Assembly (NCBI RefSeq): GCF_900185715.1 | Contig: NZ_FYAS01000025.1 | Coordinates: forward strand, 248,001 to 312,000 | Origin: Allobosea sp. CS1GBMeth4 | GTDB taxonomy: Bacteria; Pseudomonadota; Alphaproteobacteria; Rhizobiales; Beijerinckiaceae | Direction: 5' to 3' | DNA: 64,000 nt | Notes under the pieces: generated by a model | What the model saw: only the letters and a program-made list of their open reading frames with translations | The model's database searches: none | What the model was told of the DNA's origin: nothing | Made by a program: the position numbers and the translations under genes | Shown: piece by piece, positions 24,103 through 34,398 of the stretch | Layout of the letters: the number at the start of each line of letters is the position of its first letter | Position numbering within the stretch: the first letter of the stretch is position 1

Positions 24103-26075
24103 AATTCCTCCCAGCCGCTGTCGCCACCATTGGCGACCTTGCGCGCGGCACTGCCATGGTTCGGGGCGGGCGCGGCCGCCGCGGCACGCGCCGGGCGCGG
24201 CGCAGGCGCCGCAGCCCGCGCCATCTTGCCCGCCATCGCCTTCAAGGCAACCACGTCGCCGCCGAGCCGGAAGCGCCCGACCAGCCCCGCCAGCCTGTCG
24301 GCCTCCTGCGCCAGCGCCTGCGAGGCGGCGGTCGACTGCTCGGCCATGGCGGCGTTCTGCTGGGTCGCCTGGTCCATCTCGTTGACGGCGGTATTGACCT
24401 CCTGCAGCCCGGTCGCCTGCTCCTGCGCGGCCGAGGCGATCTCGGCGACGAGCGAGGTCACGCGGGTGATCTCGCCCGACATGCGCTCGAGCGCGCTGCC
24501 GGTCTGGCCGACCAGGGCGACGCCCTTCTCGACCTCGGCGCTGGAGGCGGTGATCAGCCCCTTGATCTCCTTGGCCGCCTCGGCCGAGCGCTGGGCGAGC
24601 GCCCGGACCTCCGAGGCGACGACGGCGAAGCCCTTGCCGGCATCGCCGGCGCGCGCCGCCTCGACCGAGGCGTTGAGCGCGAGCAGATTGGTCTGGAAGG
24701 CGATCTCGTCGATGACGCCGACGATCTGCGAAATCTCGTCGGCCGATTTCTCGATGCCGCCCATCGCCGCGACCGCGTCGCGGACGATCTCGCCGGACTG
24801 CTCGGCCTCGGCCTTGACCTGGGTGGTGGCATGGCTCGCCTGGCGCGCGCCTTCGGCGGTCTGGCGCACGGTCGCGGTCAGCTGGTCGAGCGCGGTCGCG
24901 GTCTCCTCCACCGAGGAGGCCTGCTGCTCGGTGCGGCTGGCGAGATCGTCGGCCGCCTGGCTGATCTCGCCGGCGCCGGCCTTCATGCTCTCGGTATTGG
25001 TCGCGATCTGCCGCATCGTCTCTTCCAGATGCGCCATGGCCGCGTTGAAATCGTCCTTGAGCTTGACGTATTCGGCGCTGAACGGCTCCTGGATCCGGTA
25101 GGTGAGGTCGCCCTCGGTCAGGCGCTCCATGCCGGCGCCGAGCGCCTCGACGACGATCGCCTGCTTCCTGGCCTCCTCGCCGCGCTGCGCCTCGTTGAGG
25201 TTGCGCTGCGTATCGACGGCCCGGCGCTGCTCGCCGGCCTCGGCCTCGGCCTGCGCCTTCTCGGCCTCGACCTGTTGCTTCGTCAGCGCCGCATCGCGGA
25301 AGACGACGAGCGCGCGCGCCATGCTGCCGACCTCGTCCCGGCGCTCCTGATGCGAAATCGTGGTGTCGAGACGCCCCGAGGCGAGCTCGCTCATCGTGCC
25401 CGCCAGCGCGCGCAGCATCGCGGAGGCGCGGCGGCTCAGGAAGATCACGAGCGCGAGCATGGCGAGGCCGATCGGCACGAGGACCTTGGCGACATCGGTC
25501 ATCGTGCGGAAGAACGCCGCATCGACGTCATGGACGTGCATCCCCGAGCCGACCACCCACTGCCATTTCGGGATGCCGACGACATAGGCGATCTTGAGGG
25601 AGGGCTCCTTGTCGCCGGCCTTCAGCCAGCCATAGTCGATGAAGCCCTCGTTCTGCGCCTTGACCAGCGCGACCATGTCCTGGACGAAGAGCTTGCCATC
25701 CGCGTCCTTGAACGCGCCCATATCCGTCGACTGGATCTTCTTGTTGGCGTGCAGGACGCTGATGTTGTCGTAGTTGACGACGAAATAGTAGTTCCCGCTG
25801 TCGAAACGGGCATGGCCGATGGCCTCCAGCGCCAACTTCTTGGCCTCGTCCTCCTTGAGCTCGCCCGCCTCGGCCCGGGCCAGATAGCTCTTGACCGTCG
25901 TGCCGGCGGCCTCGACGAGATTCTTCATCTCGGCCCGCTTGAGCGCGATCATGTCGACGCGCGCCTGGCGGAGCGTCAGGCCGACGCTGAGGATGGCGAT
26001 GGCCGCGGCCAGGATCGCGACCAGGCCGAAGGAGCGGCCGATCGACAGCTCCGCGAGTTTCTTGAACAGTGACAT
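24099..26075 (-). CDS. Methyl-accepting chemotaxis protein with Cache sensor
   Basis: A 658-residue chemoreceptor. The ATG at 26075 begins [15 protein letters not shown], then a first membrane helix over residues 17-35, a periplasmic Cache domain ([18 protein letters not shown]..., [19 protein letters not shown]), a second helix ([16 protein letters not shown]), HAMP, a coiled coil, a second HAMP-like stretch, and the signalling hairpin tip [21 protein letters not shown]. The Cache fold usually senses small organic acids or amino acids; the ligand is unknown. A C-terminal Pro/Ala-rich tail follows the signalling domain. The longer upstream frame is not supported. Confidence 0.95.
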   Translation of the reverse strand: MSLFKKLAELSIGRSFGLVAILAAAIAILSVGLTLRQARVDMIALKRAEMKNLVEAAGTTVKSYLARAEAGELKEDEAKKLALEAIGHARFDSGNYYFVVNYDNISVLHANKKIQSTDMGAFKDADGKLFVQDMVALVKAQNEGFIDYGWLKAGDKEPSLKIAYVVGIPKWQWVVGSGMHVHDVDAAFFRTMTDVAKVLVPIGLAMLALVIFLSRRASAMLRALAGTMSELASGRLDTTISHQERRDEVGSMARALVVFRDAALTKQQVEAEKAQAEAEAGEQRRAVDTQRNLNEAQRGEEARKQAIVVEALGAGMERLTEGDLTYRIQEPFSAEYVKLKDDFNAAMAHLEETMRQIATNTESMKAGAGEISQAADDLASRTEQQASSVEETATALDQLTATVRQTAEGARQASHATTQVKAEAEQSGEIVRDAVAAMGGIEKSADEISQIVGVIDEIAFQTNLLALNASVEAARAGDAGKGFAVVASEVRALAQRSAEAAKEIKGLITASSAEVEKGVALVGQTGSALERMSGEITRVTSLVAEIASAAQEQATGLQEVNTAVNEMDQATQQNAAMAEQSTAASQALAQEADRLAGLVGRFRLGGDVVALKAMAGKMARAAAPAPRPARAAAAAPAPNHGSAARKVANGGDSGWEEF

Positions 26076-26167
26076 GGCCGCCCCTCCCGAACGTGATTCT
26101 TCACATTCGGGAGAAGCCGCTAATGGCTGATTAACAGTGCCGCCATTCCGCCACAATCCGGACCCCT

Positions 26168-26185
26168 GCGGCGGTCTGCCGCCGC
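26168..26185 (-). terminator. Hairpin after the TetR/COQ9-like gene
   Basis: GCGGCGG and CCGCCGC form a perfect 7-bp stem around four bases, immediately beyond the stop of the minus-strand gene. There is no U tract, so termination is only possible. Confidence 0.4.
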
Positions 26186-26187
26186 GG

Positions 26188-26916
26188 TCAGATCGCCGGC
26201 GCGTAGTCGTCGCTCTCCTCTCCCGGCATGCGCTCCCGTCGCGGCGTCCGGCGGACGCCCGAGCAGAGCGCGCGGGCGAGCCCGCGCAGCGGCGCCGTCA
26301 GCCGGTGGACGTCCTCGACGCGCGCCATGATCCGCCCCGCCGTCCTCAGCTCGCGGTCGAGCCTCGCCATCGTGCGCGACAGGTCCGGCTCGTCATCCTC
26401 CAGCCAGGTGTCGAGCACGCGGGCCATCAGCAGCGCCGCCCCCTGGACGCGGACGGAGCCGAGATCGTCTTCCGTCGGAATGCCGGCCGAGGACAGCAGA
26501 TAGCGCCAGGAGTTCAGCGAATTGCGCCCGAGCGCGGCGAGCGCCAGCGGCTGGCGTCGCAGATGCGGCAGCAGCGCCTTCAGCCCCGCCTTGTAGGGCG
26601 CCAGCGCGTCGAGCCGGCGCATCACCAGGTCGAAGACACGCTCCTTGTAGGATTCGTCGAGCAGATCGTCGGAGCTGCCGGCGAGCACCGCATCGTCGAG
26701 GATGCGCCCGAGGCCGCCGAGAATCGCGAGCTTCGAAGGGAAGAGGCCGCGCAGCTCGGCGAGGCTGATCCCGGCTTCGCGGGCAATCGCCGGCAGCTCG
26801 ATCTCGTCCCAGCCCTGCGTCGCGGCGAGGCGGAACAGGGCGTCGACCACGGCGCGCCGCGGCTCGGGCCTGGCCGCAGGCTTCTCGGCCTCGGGGGAAA
26901 CGGGTTTGCGCGCCAT
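26188..26916 (-). CDS. TetR-type / COQ9-like protein
   Basis: A 242-residue protein. Residues about 20-70 form a TetR-like helix-turn-helix ([38 protein letters not shown]). The C-terminal part, with [22 protein letters not shown] and ARLDRELR, resembles the lipid-binding COQ9 fold, which is itself TetR-derived. So it is either a regulator or a ubiquinone-synthesis accessory protein. ATG at 26916 follows AGGAGA by seven bases. A basic tail ([13 protein letters not shown]) closes it. It starts 68 bases after proC on the same strand. Confidence 0.8.
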   Translation of the reverse strand: MARKPVSPEAEKPAARPEPRRAVVDALFRLAATQGWDEIELPAIAREAGISLAELRGLFPSKLAILGGLGRILDDAVLAGSSDDLLDESYKERVFDLVMRRLDALAPYKAGLKALLPHLRRQPLALAALGRNSLNSWRYLLSSAGIPTEDDLGSVRVQGAALLMARVLDTWLEDDEPDLSRTMARLDRELRTAGRIMARVEDVHRLTAPLRGLARALCSGVRRTPRRERMPGEESDDYAPAI

Positions 26917-26984
26917 CAGCTTCTCTCCTGTCGCGAGCGGATGGAGAGAAGCTAAGGCGTGGCCGGGCCGCTTGAAAGGGCGCT

Positions 26985-27800
26985 TCAGCCGGAGAGTTCC
27001 TCGGCGCGGCGTTTGGCGGCCGCGACGGCTCGCCGCATCAGCGGCGCCAGGCCGTTCTCCGCCATCAGCACCTCCAGCGCGGCGGCGGTCGTGCCGCCCG
27101 GCGAGGTCACGTTCTGGCGCAGCGTCGCCGGCGGCAGCGGCGACTGGAACAGCATCTCGCCGGCGCCTTCCACCGTGGCGCGCGCCAGCCGCTCGGCGAG
27201 CTCGGCCGGCAGGCCGGCGGCGGTGCCGGCGGCGGCGAGGCATTCGACCACGTGGAAGACATAGGCCGGGCCCGAGCCCGAAACGGCCGTGACCGCATCG
27301 ATCAGCCCCTCGTCGGACAGCCATTCGACCCTGCCGACGCCGGCGAGCAATGCGTCGGCCAGCTGCCGCTGCGCCTCGCCGACGCCCTCCCCCGCCGCCG
27401 CGGCGGTGACGCCGCGCCCGACCGAGGCGGGCAGGTTCGGCATGGCGCGGACGATCGCGCCGGCACTGGGCAGGCGGGCGGAGAGATCGCCGAGCGTCTT
27501 GCCGGCGAGAATCGAGATCAGCAGGGTCTTCGGCCCGATCAGCGCCTGGACGGAGGGCGCGGCCGTGTCGAGCATCTGCGGCTTGGTCGCCAGCACCACC
27601 ACCTCGGCCGGGGTCGGGGCGGCCGGGTTGACCGACATGCCCTCGGCGGCGGCGAGCGCCAGCATCGCATCCGAGACATGCGGATCGATCAGCGTGATCC
27701 CCCCGCCCTTCACGCCGATGCGGAGCCAGCCTTCGAGCATGGCGCCGCCCATCTTGCCGGCACCGACGAGGGTGAGCGTTTGCGGAAGCGGGCTGGCCAT
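26985..27800 (-). CDS. proC: Pyrroline-5-carboxylate reductase
   Basis: A 271-residue NAD(P)H-dependent enzyme for the last step of proline synthesis. The Rossmann motif is TLVGAGKMGGAML; AVSGSGPAYVFHV is the substrate loop; and VTSPGGTTAAALEVL is the C-terminal ProC signature. ATG at 27800 begins MASPLPQTLTLV. YbjN precedes it by 83 bases on the same strand and the TetR/COQ9-like gene follows. Confidence 0.95.
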   Translation of the reverse strand: MASPLPQTLTLVGAGKMGGAMLEGWLRIGVKGGGITLIDPHVSDAMLALAAAEGMSVNPAAPTPAEVVVLATKPQMLDTAAPSVQALIGPKTLLISILAGKTLGDLSARLPSAGAIVRAMPNLPASVGRGVTAAAAGEGVGEAQRQLADALLAGVGRVEWLSDEGLIDAVTAVSGSGPAYVFHVVECLAAAGTAAGLPAELAERLARATVEGAGEMLFQSPLPPATLRQNVTSPGGTTAAALEVLMAENGLAPLMRRAVAAAKRRAEELSG

Positions 27801-27883
27801 GGCGTCTCTCCGGTCGGTGCGCGGTTGCGCACGGACCTGAACCGCCAAGCGCGGCCCGGGTCAAGCCCGGGCGCCACCGGCGC

Positions 27884-28390
27884 TCACGCTTCGCCGACCG
27901 TCTCCAGCAGCGCGCCTTCGAGCGCCTCGCGAGCGTTCTTGCCGGCCCAGACCACGAACTGGAAGGCCTGGTAATAGCGCTCGCAGGCGTCGATCGCCGC
28001 CTTGATCAGGCCCGCGGCCTGTTCCTCGGTCGGCTCCGCGCCGCCGGAGAGCAGCAGGGCGTGGCGGTACATCACCACGTTCTCGCGGCTCCACAGGTCG
28101 AAATGCCCGAGCCAGAGCTGCTCGTTGACCAGGCTGACGAGATTCATGACCTCGCTGCGCCGCCGATCCGGCACCCTCAGATCGAAGGCGCAGGCGATGT
28201 GGAGCGACTCGACTTCCGAGAGCCAGGTGATCGCGACATGGTAATCGGCCCAGCCGCCGGTGACCGAGACGGAGAGCTCGTCGTCGCTGTCGCGATCGAA
28301 GCTCCAATCGTTCAGCGAGGCGAGGCGTTCGACGAGATCGAGAGGGTTCGAGGGGCGTTCGGTTTCGGTATCCAGATCAAGGTCCATCAT
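27884..28390 (-). CDS. YbjN domain-containing protein
   Basis: A 168-residue acidic protein of the YbjN family, a type III chaperone-like fold. DLVERLASLNDWSFDRDSDDEL begins the domain, WADYHVAITWLSEVESLHIACAFDL forms the sheet, and FDLWSRENVVMYRHALLL is typical of the alphaproteobacterial version. Two ATG codons in tandem (28390, 28387) are available. In E. coli YbjN overexpression affects motility and stress responses; the exact role is unknown. It precedes proC. Confidence 0.88.
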   Translation of the reverse strand: MMDLDLDTETERPSNPLDLVERLASLNDWSFDRDSDDELSVSVTGGWADYHVAITWLSEVESLHIACAFDLRVPDRRRSEVMNLVSLVNEQLWLGHFDLWSRENVVMYRHALLLSGGAEPTEEQAAGLIKAAIDACERYYQAFQFVVWAGKNAREALEGALLETVGEA

Positions 28391-28715
28391 GCCCAGGGTC
28401 CAACAGCCGTCCACCGACACTGATGTCAGGCACGGCCTGTTCGAGAACGGGAACACGGCGACTGGAAAAGCGTAAGGCACACAACCCGACCAGGAGAGCG
28501 CCTGCGCACTCTCCGCTTCACCGGCCGGCCCCGGACGGGACCCACCGACGAATCACCTCTCTTCATCGACGATAGCTCAGGCGAGTCCGGAGCCCTAACA
28601 GAACCTGCGCGGTCCTGACGGAACCCTTCGGCACCCGATACGCAACGCAGGCTCGGCGGATTCGACGCCGGCCTCAATCCCCCTGGGGGACTGTCCACAG
28701 CGGGAACGCTCCGGC
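28391..28715. other. Intergenic region between YbjN and the UbiK-like gene
   Basis: About 325 bases without a credible gene. It holds a possible hairpin GGAGAGCGC...ACTCTCC near 28492-28513 and TCCCCCTGGGGGA at 28677-28690, the latter placed to end the minus-strand UbiK-like transcript. The promoter of YbjN should lie in the left part, but no clear hexamers are seen. Confidence 0.45.
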
Positions 28716-28994
28716 TCACGGCCCGGTCGTCTTGCCCTCGGGCTTCGCCTCGGACCCGGCCTCGAGCGCGGCCAGCCGGGCCGCGAGCCTGTCGTTCTCC
28801 TCGCGCGCCAGCAGCGCCATTTCGCGCACCGCCTCGAATTCCTCGCGCGTCACCACGTCGAGATCGCGCAGCAGCCGCTCGATCTGGGTCTTGATCACCG
28901 TCTCGACCTCGCGGCGCACGCCCTGCGCCGCGCCGGCCGCATCGGTCGCCAGCCGGGCGATGTCGTCGAGGATGCGGTTGGACGTGCTGACCAT
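28716..28994 (-). CDS. UbiK-family accessory factor (BMFP/YqiC-like)
   Basis: A 92-residue coiled-coil protein starting MVSTSNRILDDIARLATDAAG. The C-terminal half has VVTREEFEAVREMALLAREENDRL, the characteristic trimeric coiled coil of the BMFP/UbiK family, which in E. coli and Salmonella helps aerobic ubiquinone synthesis and binds membranes. The ATG at 28994 gives the usual length; longer frames upstream are shadows. The tail (GSEAKPEGKTTGP) is low complexity. Confidence 0.87.
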   Translation of the reverse strand: MVSTSNRILDDIARLATDAAGAAQGVRREVETVIKTQIERLLRDLDVVTREEFEAVREMALLAREENDRLAARLAALEAGSEAKPEGKTTGP

Positions 28995-29276
28995 CGGAGC
29001 TCTCCGGCGGGCGCCCCATGCGCCTTGACCGTGATATGGCGAAGGAGCGGCCGCAGTGCAATCGCCGGGCGCGGCAAGCCCGTTTCGGCCTCGCCCTGAC
29101 CTATCTGGACCTGACGGATCGTTGCGCCTAAAACGAACGCCGCAGGGAAGACCGGGAGCCGGATTCGACGAAGCCGCCTCCCGCTCGAAGACCGAGACCG
29201 CCGATCGCCTTGCACATGCAGGCCGATCCGGACGGGCTCGAGCAATCCGAGCCCAAACAAGCGGGCGGGAGGCGTC

Positions 29277-29816
29277 ATGTCGGTTCGTTCTTACGGCCTC
29301 GTTCTGGGGCCGATCGCTGCGCTTGCGTTCGCAGGCTGCCAGGAAACCACCACCGCCGCGCGGCCGAAGGTCGACGCCCCCGGCGTGCCGGTCTCGGTCC
29401 AGAGCATCTCCGGCGCGCCCGACCAGGTGACGGCGCATTTCGCCGGCCTGCTCGGCGAAGCCGCCGCGGAGCGGAAGATGGAGATCGTGCCGGGCGACAA
29501 GCCTGCCCGCTTCCGCGTGCGCGGCTATCTCACCGCCCAGCCGACCGAGGACGGCCAGACCGCCCTGGCCTTCGTCTGGGACGTCTATGACGAGAGCAAG
29601 AAGCGCGCCCAGCGCGTCCAGGGCGAGAGCCTCGGCCGGCGCGGCGGCGGCTCCGATCCCTGGGCCGGCATCGACCAGACGATCGTCGCCAAGGCCGCCT
29701 CCGAATCGGCCGACGCGATCGCGAGCTTCCTCACGACGGCGCCGGCGCCCGAACCGAAGCCCGAGGCCAGGACCAGGACGCGCACCGCCCAGGCCGAGCC
29801 GGACAAGAAGCGCTGA
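29277..29816 (+). CDS. Hypothetical lipoprotein
   Basis: A 179-residue protein with a lipoprotein signal peptide: MSVRSYGLVLGPIAALAFAGC, the lipobox LAFAGC placing the lipidated Cys at residue 21. The ATG follows GGGAGG by four bases. The mature part contains a beta-rich region (KPARFRVRGYLTAQPTEDG, TALAFVWDVYDES) and a Pro/Lys/Arg-rich tail (PEPKPEARTRTRT). I know of no assigned function for it. It is anchored to the outer or inner membrane by Lgt/Lsp processing. It is followed by an intergenic hairpin and prs. Confidence 0.82.
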   Translation: MSVRSYGLVLGPIAALAFAGCQETTTAARPKVDAPGVPVSVQSISGAPDQVTAHFAGLLGEAAAERKMEIVPGDKPARFRVRGYLTAQPTEDGQTALAFVWDVYDESKKRAQRVQGESLGRRGGGSDPWAGIDQTIVAKAASESADAIASFLTTAPAPEPKPEARTRTRTAQAEPDKKR

Positions 29817-30015
29817 GCGTCGCAGGGCACGCGCCCTCGTCGCGAGGGAGAGCCCGAGGTGGAGCGGGAATGACGGAGCGGCTCCGACGAGAGCCTCCTT
29901 CCGGCTTCCCGCGGAACGTGTGGCGCCTTCGGGTGCAGTGCAGCATTTGCATGGGGACGCCGCGCCTGCTCGGTCGACTCGGCGTCATCACGCTGTTATG
30001 AGCCGTTCGAAACTG

Positions 30016-30043
30016 AGCCGCCCCGCTTGGGCGGCTTGCCTTT
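30016..30043 (+). terminator. Terminator-like hairpin upstream of prs
   Basis: AGCCGCCC and GGGCGGCT form a perfect 8-bp stem with a 5-base loop followed by TGCCTTTA. It lies about 200 bases after the lipoprotein gene and 25 bases before prs, so it could terminate the former or act as a leader hairpin of prs. Confidence 0.5.
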
Positions 30044-30067
30044 ATCTGTGTTTCGGGTGCAGCCGGC

Positions 30068-31012
<945 letters not shown>

Positions 31013-31024
31013 CGGAGCGGCCCG

Positions 31025-31759
31025 ATGACGGCCGGTCCGAACCGCGCCCTCGTCCTCTTCTCCGGCGGCCAGGATTCCACCGTCGCGCTGGCCTGGGCGC
31101 TCGCGCGCTTCGAGACCGTCGAGACCGTCGGCTTCGACTACGGCCAGCGCCATCGCATCGAGCTGGCCTGCCGCGAGACGATCCGGGCCAGATTGCCAGG
31201 GCTGTCGCCGGTCTATGCGCAACGCCTCGGCCCGGACCACCTGCTCGACCTGAGGACGCTCGGCGCGATCTCCGACACCGCGCTGACCAGCGAGAGCGAG
31301 ATCGCCTTCGCCGAGACGGGCCTGCCGACCACCTTCGTCCCCGGCCGAAACCTGATCTTCCTGACCTTCGCGGCGGCGCTCGCCTATCGCCGCCATGCCA
31401 GGCACATCGTCCTCGGCGTCTGCGAGACCGACTATTCCGGCTATCCCGACTGCCGCGACGACACGATCAAGGCGATGCAGGTCGCACTCGGCCTCGGACT
31501 CGACCGCAGGCTCGTGCTGCACACGCCGCTGATGTGGCGCGACAAGGCCCAGACCTTCGCCCTGGCGCGCGCCCTCGGCGGCGACGCCCTGCTCGAGCTG
31601 GTGGTCGAGGAGAGCCATAGCTGCTATCTCGGCGATCGAACCAGACGGCATCCCTGGGGCTATGGCTGCGGCCATTGCCCGGCCTGCGACTTGCGGGCCA
31701 GGGGCTTTGCGGCCTATGAGGCCTCGCCGGACGACAGCGGACCGAACCATGACGATTGA
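31025..31759 (+). CDS. queC: 7-cyano-7-deazaguanine synthase
   Basis: A 244-residue ATP-dependent enzyme converting 7-carboxy-7-deazaguanine to preQ0 for queuosine. The PP-loop is [35 protein letters not shown] is the usual middle motif, and the zinc site is [19 protein letters not shown] plus the Cys of PACDLR. The stop overlaps the next gene by 11 bases, a transporter-type gene, so synthesis and uptake of queuosine precursors seem coupled. Confidence 0.96.
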   Translation: MTAGPNRALVLFSGGQDSTVALAWALARFETVETVGFDYGQRHRIELACRETIRARLPGLSPVYAQRLGPDHLLDLRTLGAISDTALTSESEIAFAETGLPTTFVPGRNLIFLTFAAALAYRRHARHIVLGVCETDYSGYPDCRDDTIKAMQVALGLGLDRRLVLHTPLMWRDKAQTFALARALGGDALLELVVEESHSCYLGDRTRRHPWGYGCGHCPACDLRARGFAAYEASPDDSGPNHDD

Positions 31760-32312
31760 TCGGCAGCGCCAGATCGAGGGCTACGTCGCCCTCACTCTCT
31801 TTACTCTCACCATCCCGCTCGCCAACTGGCTGATCGGTCATGTCGGCACGGTCTGCGTGCCGGACGGGCCCTGCCTCGTGCCGGTCGCGCCCGGAATCAA
31901 GGCACCGAGCGGCGTGCTGATGGTCGGGCTCGCGCTGGTCCTGCGCGACATCGTCCAGCGCCGGCTCGGCGCCATGGCCGGCCTCGGCGCGATCGCGATC
32001 GGCGCGCTGATCTCCGCGCTGCTGGCGCCGCCGGCCATCGTGCTGGCCTCGACCGCGGCCTTCCTGCTCTCCGAGCTCGCCGACTTCGCTGTCTATACCC
32101 CGCTCCAGCGCCGCAACTTCGTCGCGGCCGTGGCGGCGTCCAGCATTCTGGGCCTCGTCGTCGACAGCATCGTCTTCCTCTGGCTCGCCTTCGGCAGCCT
32201 GGACTTCCTCTCGGGCCAGATCATCGGCAAGGCCTGGATGGTGCTGCTGGCGCTGCCGCTGATGCATCTGCTGCGGCGGCGCGACGAGCGGATCGGCCTG
32301 TCACCGGCCTGA
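31749..32312 (+). CDS. VUT family protein, putative queuosine precursor transporter
   Basis: A 187-residue membrane protein of the VUT/YhhQ family (COG1738) with about five to six hydrophobic helices ([87 protein letters not shown]). E. coli YhhQ imports preQ0 and preQ1. [17 protein letters not shown] is characteristic of the family. The ATG at 31749 overlaps queC by 11 bases, supporting the queuosine link. Confidence 0.88.
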   Translation: MTIDRQRQIEGYVALTLFTLTIPLANWLIGHVGTVCVPDGPCLVPVAPGIKAPSGVLMVGLALVLRDIVQRRLGAMAGLGAIAIGALISALLAPPAIVLASTAAFLLSELADFAVYTPLQRRNFVAAVAASSILGLVVDSIVFLWLAFGSLDFLSGQIIGKAWMVLLALPLMHLLRRRDERIGLSPA

Positions 32313-32403
32313 GAATCGAAAGCCGACAATTCGACCCAAGCCCGCAACCGCGGCTTCACGTCCCACGGGCATAATGGCACGTCTTCGCCCACAGAGTGCC
32401 GCT

Positions 32404-34260
32404 ATGCACCGTCAGGATTCCATCGAGCGTCTGCAGGCCCTGCAAAACGCAATCCTGGAATCGATCGCGCGCGGGGAGACTCTGGCGGCGGTCATGACCT
32501 CCCTGTGCGAGCGTGTCGAGGCACTCGCCCCAGGCGTGGTCTGCTCCGTCGTCGCCGTCGATGGCGACTTCAGGCTGCGGCCGCTGGCGGCGCCGAGCCT
32601 GCCGCGCGCCTATGGCGAGGCCATCGACGGGATCCCCATCGGCCCCCGCGTCGGCTCCTGCGGCACGGCGATCTATTGCAAGGAGCCGGTCGAGGTGACC
32701 GATATCGCGAGCGATCCCTATTGGGAGGGCTATCGCGAGCTCGCGCTGCCGCTCGGCCTGCGGGCCTGCTGGTCCAGCCCCATTGCGGCCGGAGACGGCC
32801 GCGTCGTCGGCAGCTTCGCCTTCTACTATCGCGAGATGCGCGGCGCGACGCCGCTCGAGCGCCGCATCGTCGAGACCTGCGTGCATCTGTGCGCCATCGC
32901 GATCGAGCATGAGGAGGTGACCGCGCGCAGCCATCGCCTCGCCTATTTCGACACGCTGACCGGCCTGCCGAACCGCGCCCGCTTCAACGAGGCGATCGCC
33001 CAGGCGACCAGCCGCCCCGCCTCCCGCTTCGGGCTGATGCTGATCGACATCGACCACCTCAAGGCGGTCAACGACACCATGGGTCACGCCGTCGGCGACC
33101 GGCTGATCGAGACCGTCGGCTCGCGCCTGGCCGCCGCGGTTCCGGACGGCGCGGCGTTCAGGATCGGCGGCGACGAGTTCGCCGTCCTGCTCCCCGGCTG
33201 CGACAGGGCGATGCGGCTGCGCGCCATGGCCGGCAGCATTCTCGCCGCGATGAACGCTCCTGTCGATTGCGAGGGAACGACCCTCGTCCCCAGCGTGACC
33301 ATCGGGGCCGTCCTCGCCGGGCAAGACGGCGCCGACAGCGTGACCTTGCGTCAGAACGCCGATTTCGCGCTCTACCACGCCAAGGAGACCCGGCGCGGCG
33401 GCTATGTCCGCTTCAAGGGCGGCCTGCGCACCTCGATGACACGTCGCATCCAGACGATCCGGACGGTGGACGACGCGCTCGGCGCCGGGCGCCTCGTTCC
33501 CTATTATCAGCCGATCCTGCGGCTCGACAGCAGGGAGGTCGTCGGCGTGGAGGCCCTGGCGCGGCTGCGCCTCGACGACGGCCGCGTCGTGGCGGCCGGC
33601 GAGTTCCAGGACGCGCTGCTCGATCCCAAGCTCGGCTATCGCATTTCCAGCCAGATGCTGGCGGCTGTCGCCGCCGACATGGCGCAATGGCTGCGCGAGG
33701 GCACGCCGATCCCCTATGTCGGCCTCAACGTGTCCTCCGCCGACTTCCACAAGGGCGACCTCGCCCCGCGCATCGTCAGGGCCTTCGAGCGGGCGCAGGT
33801 GCCGCTCGAGCATCTCGTCGTCGAGATCACCGAACAGGTCATCATGGGCGGCCGGCGCGACGGCATCGCCCGCACCATGGCGGCGCTGCGCGAGCGCGGC
33901 ATCCTGTTCGCACTCGACGATTTCGGCACCGGCTTCGCATCGCTCACCCATCTGCTCGATTTCCCGGTGGACACGATCAAGATCGACCGCTCCTTCATCG
34001 CCGGGCTCGAGGACTGCGCCAAGAACGGCGCCATCGTCGAGGCGCTGATCGGCATCGCCAGCCGGCTGGGCATGCGGATCGTCGCCGAGGGCATCGAGAA
34101 CGAGAGCCAGGCGCGCCGCCTGATGGCAATGGGGTGCCGCCTCGGCCAGGGCTATCACTATTCCAGGCCGATGCCGGCGGAGACCGTCGCCGCCTTCGTC
34201 GGCAGCTTCGCCCGCTCGGTTCCGCTCGCAATGCCGCGCCCGGCCGCCACGGCAGCCTGA
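32404..34260 (+). CDS. GAF-GGDEF-EAL protein (cyclic di-GMP turnover)
   Basis: A 618-residue cytosolic protein. Residues about 20-170 are a GAF sensor (GPRVGSCGTAIYCKEPVEVTD is the typical core). The GGDEF domain at 180-340 has an intact GGDEF at residue 255. The EAL domain begins near 350 with EALARL at residue 383, plus TEQVIM, DDFGTGFASL, TIKIDRSF and AEGIEN, so the metal ligands look complete. Both activities seem possible; the GAF domain would set the balance. ATG at 32404 is preferred over 32374. A second GGDEF protein lies 4 kb away. Confidence 0.93.
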   Translation: MHRQDSIERLQALQNAILESIARGETLAAVMTSLCERVEALAPGVVCSVVAVDGDFRLRPLAAPSLPRAYGEAIDGIPIGPRVGSCGTAIYCKEPVEVTDIASDPYWEGYRELALPLGLRACWSSPIAAGDGRVVGSFAFYYREMRGATPLERRIVETCVHLCAIAIEHEEVTARSHRLAYFDTLTGLPNRARFNEAIAQATSRPASRFGLMLIDIDHLKAVNDTMGHAVGDRLIETVGSRLAAAVPDGAAFRIGGDEFAVLLPGCDRAMRLRAMAGSILAAMNAPVDCEGTTLVPSVTIGAVLAGQDGADSVTLRQNADFALYHAKETRRGGYVRFKGGLRTSMTRRIQTIRTVDDALGAGRLVPYYQPILRLDSREVVGVEALARLRLDDGRVVAAGEFQDALLDPKLGYRISSQMLAAVAADMAQWLREGTPIPYVGLNVSSADFHKGDLAPRIVRAFERAQVPLEHLVVEITEQVIMGGRRDGIARTMAALRERGILFALDDFGTGFASLTHLLDFPVDTIKIDRSFIAGLEDCAKNGAIVEALIGIASRLGMRIVAEGIENESQARRLMAMGCRLGQGYHYSRPMPAETVAAFVGSFARSVPLAMPRPAATAA

Positions 34261-34272
34261 CCGGCCGCGGAC

Positions 34273-34301
34273 TTGAGATTGCCGGCGGTTTCGCCTATGA
34301 G
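34273..34301 (+). promoter_or_regulatory. Candidate promoter of rplY
   Basis: TTGAGA, a 17-base spacer, then TATGAG, about 100 bases upstream of the rplY ATG. Spacing matches a housekeeping sigma promoter. Not verified. Confidence 0.4.
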
Positions 34302-34351
34302 CTTGGCCGCGCTCCACTGACACCCTTGGAGGCAGGGGCGCGGATCACACT

Positions 34352-34378
34352 GGCCGCCGGCAGGCGGCCATGTCTTTT
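34352..34378 (+). terminator. Hairpin with T-rich tail just upstream of rplY
   Basis: GGCCGCC/GGCGGCC form a perfect 7-bp stem with a 4-base loop, followed by ATGTCTTTT. It lies 21-47 bases before the rplY start. It could end the upstream GGDEF-EAL transcript or, given the candidate promoter before it, act as an attenuator in the rplY leader. Confidence 0.55.
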
Positions 34379-34398
34379 AAGAGCTAAGGACCATACAC

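Noticed and set aside
24156..26072. Long plus-strand frame antisense to the chemoreceptor gene
   Set aside because: Arg/Gly/Leu-rich shadow without motifs; the minus strand encodes a full chemoreceptor.
26188..27864. Single long protein joining proC region and TetR/COQ9-like gene
   Set aside because: The upstream half is an out-of-frame reading of proC; the real start at 26916 has an AGGAGA ribosome site.
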